From Salinivirga cyanobacteriivorans (GTDB lineage Bacteria; Bacteroidota; Bacteroidia; Bacteroidales; Salinivirgaceae), in NCBI RefSeq assembly GCF_001443605.1, contig NZ_CP013118.1, positions 976,134 to 1,040,133 of the forward strand: 64,000 nucleotides of DNA, given 5' to 3'. Under the pieces are notes generated by a model, which was not told the origin of the DNA, ran no database searches, and saw nothing but the letters and a program-made list of their open reading frames with translations. The position numbers and the translations under genes were made by a program. Of this stretch, positions 54,814 to 64,000 are shown piece after piece. How positions within the stretch are numbered: position 1 is the stretch's first letter; every line of letters begins with the position of its first letter.

Positions 54814-57800
54814 TCAGCAACCCTTATTGTCAGCTTTATTGGGAATTGAAAACCAGAAAGTCGAGCCTTTTCCTGGTTCACTTGTCGCACCAATTTCCCC
54901 ACCATGTTTGTCGACAAATTCCTTGCATAAAATAAGGCCCAGACCGGTTCCCTTCTCATTGTTTGTCCCAGCAGTCGAAATATTTTCGCCGGCTTTAAAT
55001 AATTTTGATATAACAGCATCATCCATACCAACGCCACTATCTTTAACATAAACGAAATTACAATTCTTAAAACGTTCACTGTAAATTTGAATAAAACCAC
55101 CATTGACAGTATACTTCAAAGCATTGGTAATCAAGTTGCGTAGAATTGTACGTAACATATCCGTATCTCCATAGACTATCAAATTATTATTGATGCTATT
55201 TTTAATGTGCAATTGCTTTTGATGTGCCACATTCTCCAGTAACATTAACGACTCATCCACCAACTCTTTTAGATTATTGTATTTAGGGTTAAATTGAATA
55301 GTCCCTATCTGAGACCTGGACCAGGTCAGTAAATTATCGAGCAAATTGGTGCCCTGGATGGCTGTATTATGCAGTATTTTCAAAAAATCAGGCAAATTTT
55401 GAATATCGCCCTCTTCAATTTTTTCGATCAATAATTCGCTAATACCCACGAGAGAATTAAAAGGATTTCGCAGGTCATGCGCAATGATGCTAAAAAATTT
55501 ATCTTTTGTTTCATTGGCTTTCCTAAGTTGTTCTTCCCGTTCCTTTATAACTGTTTCGTTTTCTAGCCGTTCCGAAATATCTTGTGCCATGGCTATCAGA
55601 ACGGGGCGGTTCTTGAGTACAGTAGCAGTAATAAAAAGTTCTACAGGATAAGTCTTTCCATCCTTTTTCCGATGATATGTTGTGATATGCTGTCTGCTTC
55701 CAAAGTCAAGTTCTTTCCATATATGCTGCTGGTCATTTCGAGTTGCACTGTCCTGGTCTATGTCGGAAACTTTCATCGAAAGAAGCTCATCCTTGGAATA
55801 ACCAGTATCTATTTCGGCAGCTTCATTTACCAACACAAATCTGCCGTCCAAACCATGGGCAAAAACAGCCATTGGCATTTGCTCTATAACCGTTTTAAGT
55901 ACTTGTTCATTCTCCCGTAAAATGCGCTCCGTCTTTAGTTTTCCCGAAATATCAGTAATATGTCCAACAATGTATGTACACTTACATGCTGAATCAAATA
56001 TGGGTGTAAGTGTAACAAGCCCCGTTTTGTTGCCATAGGGTGTAGGCATTTGTTCTTCCCACTGAGTACTTTGTTTTTGCGCAATAGCTTCCCTGTATTT
56101 TTTAAGTTCTAAATCGAGTGTATTCTTCGGCACTACTTCTTCAAGTAATTTGCCCATAAATTGACTCTTTTTATAGCCAGTTATTTGAAAAAAGGTCTCG
56201 TTTATGAATTGATACCGGTATTTATCTTTTCCTTCCACTTTAAGTAAAAAAATAATACTCCCTGTATTATTCGCAATCATGTCAAGCATTATTCTGTGTT
56301 GCTTTTCATTATCTTTTAAAAGCTTTTCTTCTGTAATGTCTTGTCCAAATTCAACAAGTCCTTTTATATTACCCGTTTCATCAAGAATGGGATAGCCCCG
56401 CAAAAACCAAAATCGTCCATTGGGTGTATTAACTTCACCTTCCTGGTATTTACCTGTTTTAAGCACTCTAATCAAAGGGCAATCCTTGCATGGTTCTTCA
56501 CGGCCATGCCAAATACTATAGCAATACTCTCCAACTAAATCGTCGATACTCATTGAAACAGAATCAGCAGATGCCTTGTTAGCCCATTTAATTTTAAAAT
56601 CAGGACTGTAATAAACTACCAATTCCTTTGTAGAATTCAATATCAAAGACTTCACTTCCTCGGCCTGTTGTAATCTTTCTTCAAGTTTCTTTCGCTCTGT
56701 TATGTCTCTTTCGTTAATTACGATACGCTCTAATTCGCCACTTTTATTGTAAAAATAACTTGAAATGGCCTCTATCCACCTAACACTATTTTCTTTGGTA
56801 TATATCCTGAAAGTAAGCCGGCTTTGTTTATCTTTTTTATTAATATGCTTCTGCATTGCAAGTTGCAATGCTTTTAAATCATCTTTGTAAACAATATCAA
56901 AGACAGATTTATTTACAAAATCAGATTCTGAATAGCCATAAACCGTCTGAGCAGATGGACTGATATAAATGGGTTTCAAGTTGCTATCAAGAGCTGCAAT
57001 TACATCTGATGAATGCTCTGCAAGCAGTCGATATTTACGTTCACGCTCACGTAACTCCTTTTCTATATTTAATCGGTCAGTGATATCCTGCACAGAGGCC
57101 ATAATTTGCTTTTCACCCTCGATAAAAATTAATTTCGGTGAAACTTCAACCCAAAAAGTACTACCATCTTTACGTTTAGCCTTCCATTGTATGGCAAAAG
57201 ACTCCTCTGTATTTACTTTATGAAAACTTTCAGCTACAAAATCGGGTGTAATATTTTGCTCAGGGGCCGTTATGTCAAAAATGCTGAAGTTATTTTTGCG
57301 AAACTCATCAACAGAATAACCATAAAGTTCAGCGGCTTTCTGATTGGCATCCCAAATGGTTAAGGTTTGAGGATCGTGTAAAAAAATGGCTTCATTCACA
57401 CCATTAAATATGGCCTGATATTTTGCTATGTTTTCCTTTGCATAAATTTCGGGTTTTGACCGACCTTTATCAGTCTTAATCACAAAATAATACTCTTTTG
57501 ATTTGCCCGCCTGCGCACTTCCAAGACTTTGTATTATTGTTTCGCAATAATGTCCGTTATTATGCCTTATCCGACAAAGCACATTGTTAGAACACTCGTT
57601 TTTCTTTAACAGCTCAAAATAGTATTTAAAAACTGTGCTATCGTCTTTATGTAAATAGTTGTAAAAAAATTTTCCATTAACCTGCTTTGCCTTATAACCA
57701 AAAGTTTCCTGCCAGGTCTTATTAACGTCCTTTATATCACCATCTGCACCAAGTGTCTGAAACGAGGTTGGCGCATTGTTATAAAGCACATTATACCTGT

Positions 57801-57831
57801 CGTCCTCTATTGGAATTTGATCGGCAAACAT
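54814..57831 (-). CDS. Soluble six-PAS sensor histidine kinase
   Basis: This 1005-residue kinase has no membrane segment. Six PAS domains occupy about residues 10-765, several followed by the PAC-type tail ending in DIT or DISER. The dimerisation domain has the phosphoacceptor His785 in IIAHDLRNPFNSL; the catalytic domain has NLITNALKYT, DSGVGMDD and EKGTGLGLILCKEF. The fourth PAS contains EEPCKDCPL, a CxxC pair that might sense redox state or bind a metal. No response regulator is adjacent, so the partner is encoded elsewhere. Confidence 0.9.
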   Translation of the reverse strand: MFADQIPIEDDRYNVLYNNAPTSFQTLGADGDIKDVNKTWQETFGYKAKQVNGKFFYNYLHKDDSTVFKYYFELLKKNECSNNVLCRIRHNNGHYCETIIQSLGSAQAGKSKEYYFVIKTDKGRSKPEIYAKENIAKYQAIFNGVNEAIFLHDPQTLTIWDANQKAAELYGYSVDEFRKNNFSIFDITAPEQNITPDFVAESFHKVNTEESFAIQWKAKRKDGSTFWVEVSPKLIFIEGEKQIMASVQDITDRLNIEKELRERERKYRLLAEHSSDVIAALDSNLKPIYISPSAQTVYGYSESDFVNKSVFDIVYKDDLKALQLAMQKHINKKDKQSRLTFRIYTKENSVRWIEAISSYFYNKSGELERIVINERDITERKKLEERLQQAEEVKSLILNSTKELVVYYSPDFKIKWANKASADSVSMSIDDLVGEYCYSIWHGREEPCKDCPLIRVLKTGKYQEGEVNTPNGRFWFLRGYPILDETGNIKGLVEFGQDITEEKLLKDNEKQHRIMLDMIANNTGSIIFLLKVEGKDKYRYQFINETFFQITGYKKSQFMGKLLEEVVPKNTLDLELKKYREAIAQKQSTQWEEQMPTPYGNKTGLVTLTPIFDSACKCTYIVGHITDISGKLKTERILRENEQVLKTVIEQMPMAVFAHGLDGRFVLVNEAAEIDTGYSKDELLSMKVSDIDQDSATRNDQQHIWKELDFGSRQHITTYHRKKDGKTYPVELFITATVLKNRPVLIAMAQDISERLENETVIKEREEQLRKANETKDKFFSIIAHDLRNPFNSLVGISELLIEKIEEGDIQNLPDFLKILHNTAIQGTNLLDNLLTWSRSQIGTIQFNPKYNNLKELVDESLMLLENVAHQKQLHIKNSINNNLIVYGDTDMLRTILRNLITNALKYTVNGGFIQIYSERFKNCNFVYVKDSGVGMDDAVISKLFKAGENISTAGTNNEKGTGLGLILCKEFVDKHGGEIGATSEPGKGSTFWFSIPNKADNKGC

Positions 57832-57968
57832 ATCAGCACAGAATAATTAGCTGTAATTTAAGAAAAAAAAGCTCATAAGTCAATAGTAAAATTTGAAAAT
57901 CCAATAAATACGGACAAGGCACAAAACAACGATCAATCCCAAGAAAACTAATCTTACTAAACTAAAAC

Positions 57969-57998
57969 TTGAATAAATTTTTTAAATCCATAACTTTG
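57969..57998 (+). promoter_or_regulatory. Full Bacteroidota promoter, near-leaderless
   Basis: TTG at 57969-57971, a 19-bp spacer and TAACTTTG at 57991-57998 match the -33/-7 consensus of the Bacteroidota primary sigma factor exactly. The ATG of the DUF554 gene is at 58004, six bases on, so transcription should start at or within a few bases of the start codon. Confidence 0.75.
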
Positions 57999-58003
57999 AG
58001 GCC

Positions 58004-58684
58004 ATGTTAGGAACCATTATCAACACAGCAGCTGTAGTAGCCGGAAGCATTGCTGGTCTTATTATTCGCTCTCGCTTACCCAAAAGAATTACTGATCGGG
58101 TTTTTCAGGCAATTGGCCTTTTCACACTCTTTCTTGGAATTCATATGGCATCCAAAACTGACAACTTCCTTATTCTTGTGTTCAGCATGGTAACAGGCAC
58201 CATACTTGGAGAATGGATGGATATAGACAAAGCCTTTCTAAAATTCAGCAACTGGCTGAAAGGAAAATTGAAATCCCACGGAACGAGTACTTTTTCAGAA
58301 GGCTTTGTAACATCGTTTCTTCTGTTTTGCATGGGCTCAATGACCATATTGGGGGCTTTTGAAGAAGGCCTGGGAGATGAACCCAACTTACTTATGGCTA
58401 AATCGGTTTTGGATGGTTTCTCGTCCATAGCGCTTGCTGCATCGCTGGGTATAGGAGTGCTTTTTTCGGCCATTCCCTTGCTTATTTACCAGGGAGGGCT
58501 GACGCTTTTTGCAGCATCACTTGCGGATTACCTGACCGATCCGATCATAAACGAACTTACTGCCGTGGGCGGCCTACTCCTACTTGGCCTGGGGCTAAAC
58601 ATACTCAACATTACCAAACTCAAAATCATGAATATGATCCCCGCATTGGTCATAGCCGTTAAACTGGCACTGATATTTACCTGA
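58004..58684 (+). CDS. DUF554 family membrane protein
   Basis: This 226-residue integral membrane protein has about seven hydrophobic segments and the conserved N-terminus MLGTIINTAAVVAGSIAGL of the DUF554 family. SVLDGFSSIALAASLGIGVLFSA in the middle is another typical block. Probably a transporter or channel; no substrate is established. It is transcribed from the strong promoter directly in front of the ATG, with almost no 5' leader. Confidence 0.88.
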   Translation: MLGTIINTAAVVAGSIAGLIIRSRLPKRITDRVFQAIGLFTLFLGIHMASKTDNFLILVFSMVTGTILGEWMDIDKAFLKFSNWLKGKLKSHGTSTFSEGFVTSFLLFCMGSMTILGAFEEGLGDEPNLLMAKSVLDGFSSIALAASLGIGVLFSAIPLLIYQGGLTLFAASLADYLTDPIINELTAVGGLLLLGLGLNILNITKLKIMNMIPALVIAVKLALIFT

Positions 58685-58785
58685 AGCGACTGCTTCCTTA
58701 CAAAAATGCCCGCTGAGTTAATGTAGTAAGCCAGGGTACATCTTTTTTTCGATCAAAAACCTTAAATTCGCCTAAAAAAGATTAA

Positions 58786-60789
<2,004 letters not shown>

Positions 60790-60814
60790 TTGCCATAAAT
60801 TAAATCTATTTATT

Positions 60815-61687
60815 ATGAAAACTTTTTTCAGCGTACTCTTACTCCTCATAGGAATTAACCTTATTGGTCAAAACCCTAAATCATACGAATTATACAATTC
60901 CAAAGGAAAAAAAGTATCATGGGAAAAGATGACCAAAGACCTGCAAAAACAGGATGTGGTATTTTTTGGTGAGCTGCATAACAGTGCTATCGCACATTGG
61001 TTACAACTTGAGCTCACAAAAAATCTATACATGAAGGTAACCAACAAACTGGCTTTAGCAGCAGAAATGTTCGAAGCAGACAACCAAATCATCATTGATG
61101 AATATTTGAATGACCTCATTGCCATTAAAAACTTTGAAGAAGAAGCCCGTCTATGGGACAATTATAAGACAGATTATAAACCATTACTGGAGTTTGCCAA
61201 ACAACACAGCATTCCATTTATAGCAAGTAACATCCCAAGACGCTATGCAGCGCTTGTTAATAAAAAAGGGTTTAAAGGCCTTGAAGAGCTCTCTGACGAG
61301 GCAAAAAAATGGCTGCCCCCACTACCCGTTCCATTCGACATTGAACTACCCGGCTATGCAAAAATGCTGAAAATGGCAGCACATATGCCGGGTAAAAAAG
61401 GCAATGCCGAAAACCTCGCAAAAGCCCAGGCCATTAAAGATGCTACCATGGCACATTTTATCGTTCAAAACATGCAACCGGGCATGCTCATGCTTCATTT
61501 TAACGGACGTTACCATTCCGACAACCACGAAGGCATAGTTTGGTACGTTAAAGAATATGCACCAGAAGCAAAAATCAAGACCATTTCAACAGTATTGCAA
61601 AACGATGTAAATGAGATACTAGATAAAAACACAACCGTTGCTGATTACATTCTGGTTGTAAATGAAGATGTAACAGAAACCTACTAA
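60815..61687 (+). CDS. ChaN-like (iron-regulated) exported protein
   Basis: This 290-residue protein has a signal peptide (about 1-19) and the ChaN/PF04187 core: VVFFGELHNSAIAHW (about 48-62), LAAEMFEADNQ, IASNIPRRYAALVNKKG (about 140-156), and MLMLHFNGRYHSDNHEGIVWY toward the end. Campylobacter ChaN binds heme as a dimer, so a heme or iron role is possible here and would fit the heme-type TonB receptor some 13 kb away, but the two are not linked. It follows ligA by 25 bp and may be co-transcribed. Confidence 0.83.
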   Translation: MKTFFSVLLLLIGINLIGQNPKSYELYNSKGKKVSWEKMTKDLQKQDVVFFGELHNSAIAHWLQLELTKNLYMKVTNKLALAAEMFEADNQIIIDEYLNDLIAIKNFEEEARLWDNYKTDYKPLLEFAKQHSIPFIASNIPRRYAALVNKKGFKGLEELSDEAKKWLPPLPVPFDIELPGYAKMLKMAAHMPGKKGNAENLAKAQAIKDATMAHFIVQNMQPGMLMLHFNGRYHSDNHEGIVWYVKEYAPEAKIKTISTVLQNDVNEILDKNTTVADYILVVNEDVTETY

Positions 61688-61898
61688 CGAATATCAGGGT
61701 ATTTCATTTTTCAGTCAGGTTACAAACCATTCTTCAACCTGCACCTTATTGGTTAATGCATTTACACAGGGCAAGGGACCATCAGCTGAGACTAAAAGGA
61801 TTGAAAGTAAATAACTTAAAATAATTTTTATTTTATTACAGTGCTTAGTCTTGCTCAAAATAGGCTTATTTTCATAATGAAAGCCCTGAATATTTTAC

Positions 61899-61906
61899 TA
61901 ACTTTG
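61899..61906 (+). promoter_or_regulatory. -7 promoter element of the SDR gene
   Basis: TAACTTTG is an exact TAnnTTTG, 20 bp before the ATG at 61927. The -33 position reads ATG instead of TTG. Confidence 0.55.
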
Positions 61907-61926
61907 CGCTTGCTTAAAATTTGACT

Positions 61927-62715
61927 ATGGACAAACGGATTATCGCTATCACAGGAGCTTCAAGCGGAATAGGCCGGGCCCTTGCATTATCTTATGCGGG
62001 TGAAGGTAACCATTTAATTTTGGCAGCACTCGGGCAGGCTGAACTGGAAAAAACTGCAGAGGCATGTCGAGAAAAAGGTAGTGAAACCACAGTCATAGAA
62101 TTTGATTTAAGCAAACCCGAATCTGTAAAATCATTTACAGACAGCATAGCTGCAAAGCACGATCATTTAGATCGATTGATACATGTGAGCGGCATAAGTC
62201 AGCGTTCACGTGCCGAAGAGGCACCCATTGACGTTGATCGCAAAATAATGGAAATCAACTATTTTGGAGCCATTGAGGTTACCAAAAATCTTTTACCATT
62301 GCTCAAAGCATCAAAAAGCGCAAAAATCGGTGTGACCTCAAGCATTAGCGGAAAATTCGGATTCCCTTTACGCTCCGCTTATGCTGCATCAAAATTTGCA
62401 TTGCATGGTTTCTTTGAGTCGCTCCGGCTTGAACATTACAAGGATAATATCTCGGTAACAATTATGTGTCCGGGAAGGGTTAATACGCCCATATCCCTGA
62501 GTGCCCTTAACGCACAGGGTAAAGCCCAGGGAGTAATGGATCCGGGCCAGGCAAATGGCATACCAGTTGAAAAATGTGCAGCACAAATGAAACGTGCAAT
62601 AGAAAAAAACAAAAAAGAAGTTTTTATAGGTGGCAAGGAAATTTTGATGGTATATTTCAAAAAATTCATTCCTCCACTCTTTTATAAGATAGCTCGTAAA
62701 ACAAATCCAACCTAG
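61927..62715 (+). CDS. SDR family oxidoreductase
   Basis: This 262-residue short-chain dehydrogenase has the cofactor motif TGASSGIGRA (about 8-17), a structural LIHVSGISQ in place of NNAG, catalytic Ser in VTSSISGKFG, and YAASKFA with the catalytic Tyr and Lys (about 154-160). It resembles the DHRS7-like group. ATG at 61927 is preferred over the in-frame TTG at 61921. The next gene begins 7 bp after the stop, so they form a unit. Confidence 0.9.
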   Translation: MDKRIIAITGASSGIGRALALSYAGEGNHLILAALGQAELEKTAEACREKGSETTVIEFDLSKPESVKSFTDSIAAKHDHLDRLIHVSGISQRSRAEEAPIDVDRKIMEINYFGAIEVTKNLLPLLKASKSAKIGVTSSISGKFGFPLRSAYAASKFALHGFFESLRLEHYKDNISVTIMCPGRVNTPISLSALNAQGKAQGVMDPGQANGIPVEKCAAQMKRAIEKNKKEVFIGGKEILMVYFKKFIPPLFYKIARKTNPT

Positions 62716-62721
62716 TGCATT

Positions 62722-63789
62722 ATGGCGAAAATTATTTCAGGAATACAACAGATAGGAGTAGGCGTACCGGATTTCAAAGAAGCCTGGAATTGGTATATTA
62801 AGCATTTCAAGATGAATATCCGCATCTTTGAAGAAGAGGCTGTAGCTGAGTTGATGTTGCCGCATACCGAAGGAGAGACACGCAAGCGTGTAGCAGCACT
62901 GGCCATCAATATGGAAGGTGGAGGTGGATTTGAAATATGGCAACATACAGGCAAAACACCAGCCCTCAAAGAAAAAACCCTTATGGCCGGTGACCTTGGG
63001 ATAAATTATGCTAAAATGAAAACGCGGTGCATTGAATGCACTTACAAAGAGTTTAAAAAGGAAAAACTGGACCTGATTAGCGAGATTCATACCAATCCTG
63101 CCGGAGAAAAACATTTTTTTGTGCGCGATCCGTATGAAAACATCTTTGAATTTGTTGAGTCTGATACCTACTTTACAAAAAAGAACAGTAATGGCGGGGC
63201 CTACGGAGCAGTTATTGGGGTAAATGATATCGAAGAATCGATGAAAGTCTACAGCGATATTTTGGGCTATGATGAGGTAGTTTTCGATATTACAGGACAT
63301 TTCGACGATTTTAAAACTATTCCCGGCGGACACGAAGAGATCAGGCGCGTACTATTGCGTCACAGCAAACCAAGAAAGGGAGCATTTAGCAAAATGTTTG
63401 GCCCCACAGAAATAGAGTTGCTACAAGTAAAAACACGTAAGCCTTCAGAAATTTTCGAAGGTCGAATCTGGGGCGACCCTGGTTTTATTCACCTGTGTTT
63501 CGACATGAATGGCATAGATGAACTGCGCGAAGAGTGCAAATCAAAAGGTTTTCCCTTCACGGTAGACAGCCAGCGCGACAATCCATCTTTTGACATGGGT
63601 GAGGCTGCAGGAAGCTTTGCATACATACAGGCACCAGAAGGAACTTTAATTGAATTTGTTGAAACCCACAAAATTCCCCTCCTTAAAAAATTAGGCTGGT
63701 ACCTTAACCTGCAAAAACGGGCTCCTGAAAAACCACTGCCCAAATGGATGCTAAAGACACTTGGCATGAGTAAGGTAAGTCATGTTTAA
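62722..63789 (+). CDS. Two-domain VOC family protein (glyoxalase/dioxygenase fold)
   Basis: This 355-residue protein has two vicinal-oxygen-chelate modules: the first (about 6-140) begins GIQQIGVGVPDFKEA and ends in FVRDPYENIFEFVE; the second (about 155-320) begins GAVIGVNDIEESMKVY and ends in YIQAPEGTLIEFVE. The terminal Glu residues of each are usual metal ligands, but the first-strand His is absent in module 1 (QIGVGV). The layout recalls 4-hydroxyphenylpyruvate dioxygenase and extradiol enzymes. No substrate can be named; the SDR partner suggests a shared small-molecule pathway. Confidence 0.82.
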   Translation: MAKIISGIQQIGVGVPDFKEAWNWYIKHFKMNIRIFEEEAVAELMLPHTEGETRKRVAALAINMEGGGGFEIWQHTGKTPALKEKTLMAGDLGINYAKMKTRCIECTYKEFKKEKLDLISEIHTNPAGEKHFFVRDPYENIFEFVESDTYFTKKNSNGGAYGAVIGVNDIEESMKVYSDILGYDEVVFDITGHFDDFKTIPGGHEEIRRVLLRHSKPRKGAFSKMFGPTEIELLQVKTRKPSEIFEGRIWGDPGFIHLCFDMNGIDELREECKSKGFPFTVDSQRDNPSFDMGEAAGSFAYIQAPEGTLIEFVETHKIPLLKKLGWYLNLQKRAPEKPLPKWMLKTLGMSKVSHV

Positions 63790-63795
63790 ATAAAG

Positions 63796-63823
63796 GGGTT
63801 GCAACTTATAATGGTTGCAACCC
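63796..63823 (+). terminator. Hairpin after the VOC gene
   Basis: A perfect 10-bp stem GGGTTGCAAC / GTTGCAACCC with an 8-base loop begins 7 bp after the stop. There is no T run behind it, so termination is uncertain; it may instead stabilise the mRNA end. Confidence 0.5.
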
Positions 63824-64000
63824 GAAATCATTTTACCCGTATTGACTTCTATTAAAGATAATAACGGGAATACGATACATTACCACCATCACAACTTGCA
63901 GCATATTTCCATAGTATTTCGTACTCAAAACCATTCACGCACATTTTTTCACAAAAAACAGCATCATTTCATGGGCATCGATATCATTCCCGGGTAGCTT

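Noticed and set aside
62722..63789. Named as 4-hydroxyphenylpyruvate dioxygenase
   Set aside because: The first-module metal His is not visible and the sequence lacks the C-terminal helix pattern of that enzyme; only the VOC fold is supported.

Overview
The window is chromosomal DNA of a Bacteroidota bacterium, most likely an anaerobic or facultative member of the Bacteroidia. Evidence: three secreted proteins end in type IX secretion (Por) sorting domains with the YPNP...G motif; promoters follow TAnnTTTG; a TonB-dependent receptor is present; the mevalonate genes are of Bacteroidota type with a GYDIA-family GHMP kinase; and there is a three-gene NAD-linked [FeFe] hydrogenase. The order cannot be fixed from this sequence alone.

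Layout. 1-1.5 kb: end of an MFS transporter, a LOG-family protein and a C-GCAxxG-C-C protein. 1.7-8 kb: a repeat-rich secreted protein and a secreted glutamyl-endopeptidase-like S9 peptidase. 8.1-12.8 kb (minus): two small YjdJ-type acetyltransferases, an MFS transporter and an Asp-box (sortilin-like) secreted protein. 12.9-17.3 kb: an alpha-carbonic anhydrase, then hydC-hydB-hydA on the minus strand. 17.8-26.3 kb (minus): a secreted caspase-like protein, a Gfo/Idh/MocA oxidoreductase, a decayed CPBP protease, an esterase, and a trehalose synthase-maltokinase fusion. 26.5-29.3 kb: a T9SS cargo protein and an isocitrate/isopropylmalate dehydrogenase. 29.5-32.2 kb: one IS4-family element inserted inside another, both with broken transposases, next to a fragment of a SpoIIE-type phosphatase.

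32.4-45.7 kb (minus): an S37 peptidase, a PAS-SpoIIE phosphatase, then the most notable region: a tightly packed run of eight genes. In transcription order these are methylcrotonyl-CoA carboxylase beta, methylglutaconyl-CoA hydratase, carboxylase alpha, acyl-CoA dehydrogenase, HMG-CoA reductase, GYDIA kinase, diphosphomevalonate decarboxylase and mevalonate kinase. The first four make HMG-CoA from isovaleryl-CoA (leucine); the last four turn HMG-CoA into isopentenyl diphosphate. The layout therefore predicts a leucine-to-isoprenoid route under common control.

46-51 kb: a hemoglobin/heme-type TonB receptor, an array of 39 heptamers, endonuclease III, tRNA-Arg(UCU) and an S41 peptidase with a late frameshift. 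51.3-57.8 kb: a 208-bp MITE-like element, a small protein paired with a SpoIIE phosphatase, a YihY/BrkB membrane protein and a six-PAS histidine kinase. 58-64 kb (plus): a DUF554 protein with a near-leaderless promoter, DNA ligase LigA, a ChaN-like protein, an SDR oxidoreductase and a two-domain VOC protein.

I see no CRISPR array, prophage, restriction system or rRNA. Besides the two transposases, a CPBP protease and the 3' end of an S41 peptidase carry disabling lesions. These may be real decay or, for the single-base indels, sequencing error.
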